From contig JAJFFC010000012.1 of NCBI GenBank assembly GCA_021776795.1, positions 110,724-174,723 of the forward strand: a stretch of DNA of 64,000 bases, given 5' to 3'. Below are positions 16,747-25,486 of this stretch, one piece after another. A program made the translations under genes and the position numbers. The DNA comes from Planctomycetota bacterium. GTDB lineage: Bacteria; Planctomycetota; UBA1135. Numbering within the stretch: position 1 is the stretch's first letter; the number at the start of each line of letters is the position of its first letter. The notes below the pieces were generated by a model, which was not told the origin of the DNA, did no database searches, and was given only the letters and a program-made list of their open reading frames with translations.

Positions 16747-17427
16747 ATGCTCTTGCTCCCCATTCTCTTGCTGGTGGGAGCTGCGGCCCTCGGCGCTTGG
16801 GCCCAGCGCGCGGTCCTCGGCCGATTCCAGCGCTATGCAGCCATCCCCAATCGAGCCGGCCTGTCCGGGGCCGAGGTCGCGCAGGCGATATTGGCTGCCC
16901 GGGAGCTCCAGGACATCCGGGTGGAGCGCACGGAAGGCCGCCTCAGCGACCATTACGACCCGCGCCAGCGCGTACTGCGCCTGTCTCCCGAGGTCCACGA
17001 CGGCCGCACCGTTTCTTCCCTGGGCATTGCTGCTCATGAGGCAGGGCATGCTCTTCAGGAGGCCATGAACTACGCACCTTTGGGCATGCGCAACCTTGCC
17101 GTGCCGACCGCCCAGCTTGGCAATTTGATCGGCCTTCCGGTTCTCCTTCTGGGCGCATTCCTACATAGCCCCGCCATCGCCCTCATCGGCTTTATTCTCT
17201 ATGCCGGCGTCGTTTTATTTCAACTGGTCTCGGTCCCAGTCGAACTCGATGCTTCGCGCCGCGCATTGACCAGCCTGCAAGAAATGCATTTGCTCGACCC
17301 TGGCGAAGAGGAGCAGGGCGTGAAAGAAGTCTTGGGCGCCGCCAGCATGACTTACGTTGCGGCGGCCCTCAGTGGCCTAGCCGTTCTGCTCTACTATGGC
17401 CTGCAAGTGTTCGGTCGTCGCCGTTAA
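16747..17427 (+). CDS. YugP-type zinc-dependent membrane protease
   Basis: This 226-residue protein belongs to the Zn_peptidase_2 family. An N-terminal helix (1-20) leads to a cytosolic segment with the catalytic HEAGH motif at 97-101 (AAHEAGHALQEAM). Two or three central helices (VLLLGAFLHSPAIALIGFI) follow, then the conserved VPVELDASRRALTSL segment whose Glu would be the third zinc ligand, and a C-terminal helix. The length is typical (about 225-235 residues). Substrates of this family are poorly known. Its neighbours (glucose-6-phosphate isomerase downstream) do not suggest a pathway. Confidence 0.88.
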   Translation: MLLLPILLLVGAAALGAWAQRAVLGRFQRYAAIPNRAGLSGAEVAQAILAARELQDIRVERTEGRLSDHYDPRQRVLRLSPEVHDGRTVSSLGIAAHEAGHALQEAMNYAPLGMRNLAVPTAQLGNLIGLPVLLLGAFLHSPAIALIGFILYAGVVLFQLVSVPVELDASRRALTSLQEMHLLDPGEEEQGVKEVLGAASMTYVAAALSGLAVLLYYGLQVFGRRR

Positions 17428-17478
17428 TTCACTCGCCAACACACGACTCCTCCCACAAATCCCCCCGATGACACCATT

Positions 17479-18858
17479 ATGGCTCTCAAACTCGACCTGA
17501 CTGGACTCCTCGGCGATAGCGCCATGCGCGAAGCCATGACCGCTGCCATGCCTCGCGCCATCGCCGCGCGAGATATGCATCATGCGCAAGCCCCGCGCTG
17601 GCGCCGCCTCCCGCAGGAGCGCCAGTTCTTGGAGAGTTGTCAGCAGCGCGCGGCCGCGGTCAAGGCCGCCGGACCCGTGGAAGTGTTTGTGGTTCTCGGC
17701 ATCGGCGGTTCGGCACTCGGCAACACCGCCATGATTCATGCTCTGGCCCCGGTGTTCCAAGAGTGGAAGCCCGCCGCGGGGCAGCCTCGGGTGTTCATTC
17801 TCGATAACGTCGACCCCGATTGGCTCGGCGCCTTCTTTGAAGATGTCCCGATGGACAAGGCGCACATCAATGTCATCAGCAAGTCTGGTGGCACCATCGA
17901 GACCTCCTCGCAGTTTCTGTTGGCATGGCAGCACATGCTTGCGGCCTGCAATGGTGATGAAACTGCCGCGCGTGCACGCTTTACCCTGACCACCGACGAC
18001 GCCAACGGGCATTTCCGCAAGATTGCCGATGACCTCGGCTTCTCCACGCTTTCCGTTCCTGATGGCGTCGGCGGGCGCTTTAGCGTGCTTTCGCCGGTCG
18101 GATTGTTCACTGCCGTCATGGCCGGCCTCGATGCCGAAGGCCTGCTCGCCGGTGCCGAACGCGTCGATCAAAAGCTGGCCGCGGCCCAGCCCGAACAAGA
18201 TGCCGCACTGATGTACGCGCTCGCCCATGTCTTGCACATGGAAGCGGGGCGCAATGTGCATGTGCAGTTTGCCTACAGCCACCGCCTGCGCAGCATGGCC
18301 GATTGGTTTAAGCAGCTTTGGGCAGAATCCCTGGGCAAACGCCACAACCTAAAAGGGGAAGAGGTCCATGTCGGCCCGACTCCTTCCAAGGCCGTCGGCC
18401 CGACCGATCAGCACAGCCAGTCGCAACTTTACGTGGAAGGCCCCGATGACAAGGTCTACACCATTCTCAAGTTAGACCGTTTTGAGAAAGAGGTCGAGGT
18501 GCCCGCACCGTTCACCTCTTCGGCGGCCTTTGCTCCACTGCTCGGGCGCAGCCTCAACGAGTTGATGGAACAGGAACGTCGTGGCACCGAAGTCGCGCTG
18601 TTGGAAGCGGGCCGTCCAGTGTGCGTCTTGGAGCTTTGCAAGCTCGACGCCTTCCACGTCGGTCAGTACTTCATGATGATGGAAATCGCCACCGCCTACG
18701 CCGGGCACATGATGGGCATCGACCCCTTCGATCAGCCGGGCGTTGAGGCCGGCAAGATTGCAGCGCTGGCGCTGATGGGGTGCGAGGGCTACGAGCAACG
18801 CGCTGCGGAAATCGAAGCGCGATTTGCCGAGCGTACGCCGTTGGTCCTGAGCTGCTAG
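17479..18858 (+). CDS. pgi: Glucose-6-phosphate isomerase
   Basis: This 459-residue cytosolic enzyme interconverts glucose 6-phosphate and fructose 6-phosphate. It is of the short bacterial type (about 450 residues, as in Bacillus) rather than the 550-residue E. coli form. The sugar-phosphate site motifs are present: LGIGGSALGNTAM and ISKSGGTIETSSQF. The catalytic-histidine motif PTDQHSQSQLY and the C-terminal PGI signature GIDPFDQPGVEAGK are also present. It lies 51 bases after the protease gene and is convergent with a SurA-like gene only 7 bases away, so no separate terminator is visible. Confidence 0.95.
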   Translation: MALKLDLTGLLGDSAMREAMTAAMPRAIAARDMHHAQAPRWRRLPQERQFLESCQQRAAAVKAAGPVEVFVVLGIGGSALGNTAMIHALAPVFQEWKPAAGQPRVFILDNVDPDWLGAFFEDVPMDKAHINVISKSGGTIETSSQFLLAWQHMLAACNGDETAARARFTLTTDDANGHFRKIADDLGFSTLSVPDGVGGRFSVLSPVGLFTAVMAGLDAEGLLAGAERVDQKLAAAQPEQDAALMYALAHVLHMEAGRNVHVQFAYSHRLRSMADWFKQLWAESLGKRHNLKGEEVHVGPTPSKAVGPTDQHSQSQLYVEGPDDKVYTILKLDRFEKEVEVPAPFTSSAAFAPLLGRSLNELMEQERRGTEVALLEAGRPVCVLELCKLDAFHVGQYFMMMEIATAYAGHMMGIDPFDQPGVEAGKIAALALMGCEGYEQRAAEIEARFAERTPLVLSC

Positions 18859-18865
18859 CCCGCGA

Positions 18866-20284
18866 CTAGTTCTGCCCTTTCGGGTACTGACACTCCACAG
18901 CTAGGCTGTCGAGATAGCGCTGACGCAATTCCCCATGCATGCCACGACGGACGAGGTCACGGAACTGTGATTCCGTTGGTGCCTCCCGAATTTCCTGGAC
19001 TAGGACCAGGGCCATGCCGCTGCGATTCTTGGCAATCCCAGGAGGGAGGTTGGTCCCGATGGGGGCTGAATCGACTCGTACCGGGCCCTGCACGCCGACG
19101 CCGGCGGCATCGAAAGCAGCCTGGCAGATTTCCGGCTCCACGCCTTTCTCTTGGCGGTGAATCCAGCCCAAAATGCCCTGACGACGCCGCGTGGGCTCAT
19201 CTTCCGAGTACAAGGAAGCTAGGCGGTGGAAGTCCTCGATGCTATTGATCTGCTCGCGCAGGGCAAGCAGTTCGCGCTCCGCTCCGGGGAAATCCAGGTC
19301 GAGCTCACTTTGCGGCTTCTCGGTCGCATTCAGAAAAATCCACGCAACTAAACGCGACCCACCATACTGGTTGTCGAGTTCGGCGCGGGCATCTGCGGGC
19401 AAGTTCGCAAACCAGGAATCGTCGTAAACCTGCTCGCTCATTAAGCGCAGATAACCCACGGTGCGCAGCTCGTCGGATTGCAACACAGAGGCAACGCTGG
19501 ATTGCCGGGACTGCAAAATCTCTTCGTAGGTAAGGCCGCCATAGGCCGGGTTGTCCTGGACTCGCTGCCGACGCCATTCAATCTCGCGCTGCAAGATGTC
19601 ATCGGTCAGGGCGATGCGTGCCGACGCCGCCCATTTCGGCATTTCGTATTGCAAGATCATTTGCTCGACATGGTCACGAAGTTCGAGCTCGGACATGGTG
19701 CGACGCAAAACCTCACCGAGATCTTGTTCGGTGACATGGTAGGGGGGCACATCAAGTGCCATACCCGGAGGGGCCACCTTGGACTGTTCCAACAAGGAAG
19801 CCAGGCGCGCTTCACTCCACTCTTGCAGCATGGTTGGGGTGACTTCGGCATCGGGTCCGAGCTTCTTTTCCGCACGCACCAACTTTTCGTGCAGCAAGGA
19901 ATCTCCGATGAGCTTTTCGAACTCGGCGAAGGTCATTTGCCGGTTGCGCAACAAGCTTTCGAGCTCGAGGCCAGCATCTTCGAGTTGCGCGCGGGCCTCT
20001 TGGATGCGCGCTTCCACCGCCACCGGGGTCACCGAGAGTCCGGCCCGTTCGGCTTCGACCTCGACCAAGCGCACCTGAAGGATGTGGCTCAGGGCATCTT
20101 GGCCAATGCCCTGGTAATGCGCATAGGCGCCAAGGAAGCGGTCAAAGGACTCCGCGGAGAGTTCGCCGCCATCCCAGCGCGCGATGACTTCTGGGGGAAG
20201 GGGTGCCTGCGCCTCCTGAGCGGGCAGGAGGGGGGCAACAGCGGCCAAAATGGGCAGCAACACAGCAGAGAGGCGGCGCGACAT
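18866..20284 (-). CDS. Periplasmic SurA-like parvulin-type peptidyl-prolyl isomerase
   Basis: This 472-residue protein has a signal peptide (MSRRLSAVLLPILAAVAPLLPAQ). The helical N-terminal part (about 30-130, with ILQVRLVEVEAERAGLSVTP) resembles SurA-type chaperone domains. The C-terminal region (about 320-450) has parvulin/PPIC features: INSIEDFHRLASLYSEDEPT, RRRQGILGWIHRQE and GVQGPVRVDS. It should act in the periplasm on folding of secreted or outer-membrane proteins. Two more proteins of this kind are encoded at 44567 and 46344. Active-site residues are only partly recognisable, so isomerase activity is not certain. Confidence 0.8.
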   Translation of the reverse strand: MSRRLSAVLLPILAAVAPLLPAQEAQAPLPPEVIARWDGGELSAESFDRFLGAYAHYQGIGQDALSHILQVRLVEVEAERAGLSVTPVAVEARIQEARAQLEDAGLELESLLRNRQMTFAEFEKLIGDSLLHEKLVRAEKKLGPDAEVTPTMLQEWSEARLASLLEQSKVAPPGMALDVPPYHVTEQDLGEVLRRTMSELELRDHVEQMILQYEMPKWAASARIALTDDILQREIEWRRQRVQDNPAYGGLTYEEILQSRQSSVASVLQSDELRTVGYLRLMSEQVYDDSWFANLPADARAELDNQYGGSRLVAWIFLNATEKPQSELDLDFPGAERELLALREQINSIEDFHRLASLYSEDEPTRRRQGILGWIHRQEKGVEPEICQAAFDAAGVGVQGPVRVDSAPIGTNLPPGIAKNRSGMALVLVQEIREAPTESQFRDLVRRGMHGELRQRYLDSLAVECQYPKGQN

Positions 20285-20325
20285 GGTCGCACAGGATAGC
20301 CTCTGCCGCGGAGTTGGTGACCGGC

Positions 20326-21645
20326 TTAAGCGGCGTGGTCTGCGCCGAATTCGCGCGGCTTATCACCTTTCTTCGACCCTTCGCGCCGAATCGTCAGCTT
20401 GCCGGCGCGCCACCCCAAGGTCAGCTTGTCGCCCTCGCGCATGCCTTCTTCGAGCAGAAGCATGGACAGGGGCTCCTCAATCAGCGTCACCAGGGTGCGC
20501 CGAAGTTCTCGCGCGCCAAACTCTTCGCTGTAGCCCTGAAGGGCAACTTCCTCGACCAGGCGACGGCTCCAGCGCAGGCTCAAGCCATGCCGACGCAGAC
20601 GCGCGGCTAAACGTTCAAACTGCATCACCACAATGCGGCTGCAGTCCTCGGGGCGTAAAGAGCGGAAGGTCAAGACGCCATCAAGGCGGTTGCGCAGCTC
20701 CGGCTTGAAGGCGCGGGCCAATGCGGCCTCGGTGATGTCGGTAAAGGCACTGTCCTCAAGGCCACCTTCGCGACCAAAGCCGAGGCGGTGACTGGCTTCG
20801 GCATAGTCCGCGGTGCCCACATTGCTGGTCATCAGGATCAAGGATTCACGGAAGGACACGGTGCGCCCTTTGGAATCGGTCAAACGACCTTCGTCCAAGA
20901 TCTGCAGCAGCATGTTGTGCAACTTTTCGTGGCCCTTTTCGATTTCATCGAAGAGCACGATGGCATGGGGGTTGCGCATCATGGCCTCGGTCAGTGCGCC
21001 ACCATCATTGTGGCCTACATAACCAGGAGGGGCGCCAATCAATTTGGCGGTCTCGTGCGGAAGCGCGAACTCGGAGCAATCAATCCGCACCAAGTTGTTT
21101 TCAAAGAGATGGCGGCTCAAGGATTTCGCCATTTCCGTCTTGCCGGTGCCGGTGTGGCCCACCAGTAGAAAACTGCCAATCGGGCGTTCCGGGTCCGCAA
21201 TTCCGCTCGCGCTTTTGCGCACGGCCCGACAAATGCGTTCCACGGCATCATCTTGCCCAACGACATCTTGCAATACTTCACCTTGTAGCGCTTTGGCGCG
21301 GCGTCGAAACTGTTCCCACTGCTCTTCCCCTTCGTCTTCCAGCTGTGCCGGCAAAGAGACAGCATGGATTTCCAAGCCAGGGTTGACATCGATGCAGATT
21401 TGATAAAGCAAGTCCTCGGCGGCGATGGTGTCTTCGGGATAGACCGTATGCACTCGTGGCAGGACTTCCTCCTCGAGAGCAATCACGCAGCTATCAATCA
21501 CGAGGCGGCGGTACTCGCGGCGGCTGGGCGGCTCGCCCGCCTGATTTTGAAGCTCTGGCAGGCCAGCTTCGGGATCGAGGACCTTGACGCGGATGAAACC
21601 GTCGATGAGGTCAAAGTATTTGTAGACGAGCGCGGTGGAAGACAT
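20326..21645 (-). CDS. Single-module Clp/HSP100-type AAA+ ATPase with ClpP-docking-like loop
   Basis: This 439-residue protein has only one AAA+ module, corresponding to the second (D2) module of ClpC/ClpB. Walker A is GHTGTGKT (163-170), Walker B is IVLFDEIEKGHE (229-240), the pore loop is GYVG (208-211), and the sensor-2 region is EFGARELRR. Residues 1-120 lack the first AAA module and the Clp N-domain and match nothing I recognise. Residues 288-290 are LGF, at the position of the VGF tripeptide in ClpC and IGF in ClpX that docks on ClpP; ClpB lacks it. This suggests a protease-associated unfoldase rather than a disaggregase. It is divergent from a Ser/Thr kinase gene. Confidence 0.85.
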   Translation of the reverse strand: MSSTALVYKYFDLIDGFIRVKVLDPEAGLPELQNQAGEPPSRREYRRLVIDSCVIALEEEVLPRVHTVYPEDTIAAEDLLYQICIDVNPGLEIHAVSLPAQLEDEGEEQWEQFRRRAKALQGEVLQDVVGQDDAVERICRAVRKSASGIADPERPIGSFLLVGHTGTGKTEMAKSLSRHLFENNLVRIDCSEFALPHETAKLIGAPPGYVGHNDGGALTEAMMRNPHAIVLFDEIEKGHEKLHNMLLQILDEGRLTDSKGRTVSFRESLILMTSNVGTADYAEASHRLGFGREGGLEDSAFTDITEAALARAFKPELRNRLDGVLTFRSLRPEDCSRIVVMQFERLAARLRRHGLSLRWSRRLVEEVALQGYSEEFGARELRRTLVTLIEEPLSMLLLEEGMREGDKLTLGWRAGKLTIRREGSKKGDKPREFGADHAA

Positions 21646-21782
21646 GGGCGTAGGGGTATGTCCGAGGACAATATTCTTTCGGAATTCCGCTTATGTCTGC
21701 TTAAACCTCTGGGCCAGGCGGATTCATTAGCGCATTCTCTCAAGTACGCAAATAGGATTAGCCGAGATAGGATGTCGGGCTC
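21646..21782. promoter_or_regulatory. Divergent promoter region between Clp-type ATPase and Ser/Thr kinase genes
   Basis: These 137 bases are more A+T-rich than the flanks. They contain the 10-base palindrome CGGAATTCCG (21680-21689), A+T-rich blocks around 21670-21675 and 21748-21754, and AGGA nine bases before the kinase ATG. Promoters for both genes must lie here, but no hexamer pair is good enough to name. Confidence 0.35.
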
Positions 21783-22784
<1,002 letters not shown>

Positions 22785-22804
22785 CCACTTGGAGCGCACC
22801 CGCG

Positions 22805-23479
22805 ATGTCCACCGCAAACGCTCCCTTGCCCTTTCGATTTGACTGCCATCAATGCGGGCATTGTTGCCGCATCGGCCATGGCCAGGTTTGGATTACTGAG
22901 ACTGATGCCGCAGAGATGGCTTCGGCTTTAGGAATGGAGTTCGATGCCTTCGTACACACTCATGTTCGTGCTGTAGAGGGCAATTGGTCCCTGCGCGAGC
23001 AGGCCGATGGCAGTTGCGTGTTGCTCGATGGCAATCAGCGCTGCCGCACCTATGAACAGCGCCCGGAACAATGCAGCTCCTTTCCGTTTTGGCCTTCGGT
23101 GCTGTCCTCGGCAGCGTCATTAGTGGCGACGGCGGCCTATTGTCCGGGGATTCAGATTCTTCCGGACCCCGTTTCCGCGTCCGTCGTTTTGCGCCGCGCG
23201 CAAGGCCGATTGCAGGCAAAGGCAAATGCCGCAGAGGTGCCTAGCGCCGCAAGTACGCGGTGGGTTTCCGCAATCGAGATCGATTTGTATTTAGCCGGAG
23301 GGGGAGCCTTCCAAGCCGCTTCCGAGGAGGCGACGCTTCAGTTAGAGCAGAGCCTGCTCTCCTTATGCGAGGAAACGGGCTATCCTTGGAGTCGGGCGCA
23401 ATGGCCGCGACTCTTGCGAGATCGCCGCCGAGCCTGGCAGGAACATGATCGTCAACCCACCTTGTACAGCGAACCGTAA
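22805..23479 (+). CDS. YkgJ-family cysteine-cluster protein
   Basis: This 224-residue protein has the YkgJ/CxxCxxxxC pattern near its N-terminus: FDCHQCGHCCRIGHG, with WITETDAAEMA after it. The second cluster is RCRTYEQRPEQCSSFPFW, and a later cysteine lies in AAYCPGI. These cysteines are thought to bind zinc or an iron-sulphur centre; the biochemical role is not established. It lies 20 bases after the kinase gene, and its last 35 bases overlap the next gene in another frame. The C-terminal 80 residues are helical and not conserved in the family, as far as I can tell. Confidence 0.82.
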   Translation: MSTANAPLPFRFDCHQCGHCCRIGHGQVWITETDAAEMASALGMEFDAFVHTHVRAVEGNWSLREQADGSCVLLDGNQRCRTYEQRPEQCSSFPFWPSVLSSAASLVATAAYCPGIQILPDPVSASVVLRRAQGRLQAKANAAEVPSAASTRWVSAIEIDLYLAGGGAFQAASEEATLQLEQSLLSLCEETGYPWSRAQWPRLLRDRRRAWQEHDRQPTLYSEP

Positions 23480-24836
23480 GGGCAACATCGGCCTGGTTCT
23501 GCTGTTACTCCTTGGCCTTCTGGTAATGGCCGGGTTGGCTTCGTGGCTCATGCTCCGTCCTGCGCCTATCGAGCCGATGCTCGAAGAGGGATCGACCGGC
23601 ATCGTGCGCGAGATCCAAGGCACTGCGACAGACCAAGCCCCCGGAGAAACAGGAGCAACGGAGCAGGGGGCCATCGCGGATCTCGGAGAACTCATGTTCG
23701 TTTCCGAGGAGATTTTGCGCTTGGTGGACCCAACGCTTGATACCGAAACCATCCAGGCGAGTCGGAATTCTTCAGCCGTTCGCGAAGGAGAGTCCACCCG
23801 CCGCTTGAATGTGTCGCGGACCCTCACCGGTGCCGCAGTGGCCCTGATGGAAGACGGCAAGAGCCAGGGTGCACTGTTAGTCCTCGACGAGGCGATCCGC
23901 TTCCATGAAGACAATGGCCTTCCCGCAGCTTGGAAGGCCCGAGTGTGGATGCGCCTAGGGGAACGGCTGCAGGCCAAAGCTTTGGTCGAGTCTGCGCTGG
24001 TGGATCATCCAGAATCGGTCACCCTATTGCGCATCGCTGCTGAAATCGCTCGGCTTGAGGGACAAGATGAAACCAGCGTGAGTTTCTTGCAGCGTGCGAT
24101 TGCCCTCGACCCCGAGGCCCCCGGTTTGGCAGATGAACTGGCGCGCGCGGTGGAGGAGGCTCGCGTCATGTCGTCTTATTTGACCAACGCCACCGCGCAC
24201 TTTGATTTGCGCTACGACCCCCAGGAAATGAATGTTGTCCAAGCGTTGCCGGAGCTAGGCGCTGTGGTGGAAGAAGCTTGGCAAGATGTCTTGGCAGCCA
24301 CCGGCCTGCGACCGCAACAACGGATTTTGATTATGCTGTTGGAGCCCACGCGCTACCGCACTGCTGCGCCAGACTGGTCCAGCGGTTTGTATGACGGCCG
24401 CGTTCGCTTGGTGGTCGATGACCCGGCACACGAACTCGATTCTCTGGCGCGGACCTTGCGCCATGAACTGACCCATGCCGCCCTCTTTACCATCGGCGCG
24501 ACCTTGCCGACTTGGATTCATGAGGGCTTAGCCCAACAAGTGGAAGGCGGTTCGGTGGAGTATGCTCGTCAATCTTTGCGCCAGCAAGAGGAGCTCCTTT
24601 TGAATAGCGCCGAATTGGCCGGAGATTGGACGCGCTGGCAGGAAGAAGAGCGGGTGCGCGAAGCCTACTTCTACTCCTTGTCCATGACCGCCTGGCTTGG
24701 TGAGGAATACGGCGGCGAGGTTTGGGCCAACTTGTTCCAGAACCTCCAAGGCCGTACCTATGAAGATGCATGGCAACTGACCTTCGGCCAAGGCTTTGAC
24801 GAGTTGCACGAGAAGCATCGCCAAAGCTTGCGCTAG
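23445..24836 (+). CDS. Membrane-anchored TPR protein with gluzincin (peptidase MA-like) domain
   Basis: This 463-residue protein has one N-terminal helix (about 15-37, IGLVLLLLLGLLVMAGLAS) and so an extracytoplasmic body. TPR-like helices run at about 120-235. A peptidase domain follows: HELTH at 340-344 gives the HExxH zinc site, and Glu360 in WIHEGLAQ is the expected third ligand, the layout of peptidase MA-like (gluzincin) domains. The start lies 35 bases inside the upstream YkgJ gene, implying co-expression. The substrate is unknown. Single-pass topology predicts activity in the periplasm or at the outer face of the inner membrane. Confidence 0.8.
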   Translation: MIVNPPCTANRKGNIGLVLLLLLGLLVMAGLASWLMLRPAPIEPMLEEGSTGIVREIQGTATDQAPGETGATEQGAIADLGELMFVSEEILRLVDPTLDTETIQASRNSSAVREGESTRRLNVSRTLTGAAVALMEDGKSQGALLVLDEAIRFHEDNGLPAAWKARVWMRLGERLQAKALVESALVDHPESVTLLRIAAEIARLEGQDETSVSFLQRAIALDPEAPGLADELARAVEEARVMSSYLTNATAHFDLRYDPQEMNVVQALPELGAVVEEAWQDVLAATGLRPQQRILIMLLEPTRYRTAAPDWSSGLYDGRVRLVVDDPAHELDSLARTLRHELTHAALFTIGATLPTWIHEGLAQQVEGGSVEYARQSLRQQEELLLNSAELAGDWTRWQEEERVREAYFYSLSMTAWLGEEYGGEVWANLFQNLQGRTYEDAWQLTFGQGFDELHEKHRQSLR

Positions 24837-24878
24837 CTTTCGCGTGCCGATGTCCAGCCCTGCGCGTCTACAGCGTGC

Positions 24879-25481
24879 ATGGATAGGGTCGCCACCACTC
24901 ACGAACCATTACGCCGCTGGGAGGATTCGGCATTGCTGCAATCTCTTTTGGGCGTAGAAGGGCAAGCGCTAAGCCTTCCTGCTTGCGTGGGGCTTGCCCC
25001 ACAGGAGCTCCAAACTCGATTTTCCCTAATTCCGAGGAAAGCTATGCGGCTATCGGTGGCCCTGGAACTTGGGCGTCGAGCCTTAAAGAGCCCGTCGCCT
25101 TCACGAGTCCCGATTCGTGGCGGCGAAGATGTCTACCGCTACTTTGCGCCGCGATTGTTGGGGCAAACGGTAGAGTGTTTTTGCGGTCTCTACCTGGATG
25201 CCAAGGGAAGTATTCTGTTCGAGCAAGAACTCAGCCGCGGAACCCTCACCTCCAGTTTGGTGCATCCGCGTGAAGTGTTGCAGCCGGCCTTGCTGTATCG
25301 GGCCGCCGCAATCGTGGTGGCGCACAATCATCCCTCCGGAGATCCGGAGCCCTCGGCAGAAGATCGCTCTACTACGCGCCGTTTGCAACGGGCGTGTCGC
25401 CTACTCGGCATCGAACTTCTGGACCACGTGGTGATTGGACATGGCGCTTACCGTTCCTTCCTCGAAGAAGGTTGGCTATGA
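24879..25481 (+). CDS. RadC-family JAB-domain protein
   Basis: This 200-residue protein has a degenerate N-terminal helical region with an HhH-like character, followed by the JAB/MPN domain of RadC proteins. The metal motif is HNHPSGDPEPSAED (149-162), giving His149, His151 and Asp162. The preceding GTLTSSLVHPREVLQPAL strand and helix is characteristic of the family. Despite the name, a direct role in DNA repair is not proven for RadC. It is a little shorter than E. coli RadC (222). It ends 5 bases before the stop of the convergent sulfatase-like gene. Confidence 0.9.
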   Translation: MDRVATTHEPLRRWEDSALLQSLLGVEGQALSLPACVGLAPQELQTRFSLIPRKAMRLSVALELGRRALKSPSPSRVPIRGGEDVYRYFAPRLLGQTVECFCGLYLDAKGSILFEQELSRGTLTSSLVHPREVLQPALLYRAAAIVVAHNHPSGDPEPSAEDRSTTRRLQRACRLLGIELLDHVVIGHGAYRSFLEEGWL

Positions 25482-25486
25482 GCGCC

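Noticed and set aside
17377..18345. Open frame of 322 codons on the minus strand opposite pgi
   Set aside because: It is the shadow of a highly conserved enzyme gene. The sequence is rich in His, Gly and Arg and matches nothing.
20326..21645. Classification as ClpB disaggregase or full-length ClpC
   Set aside because: The first AAA+ module and N-domain are missing, and the LGF loop present here is absent from ClpB.
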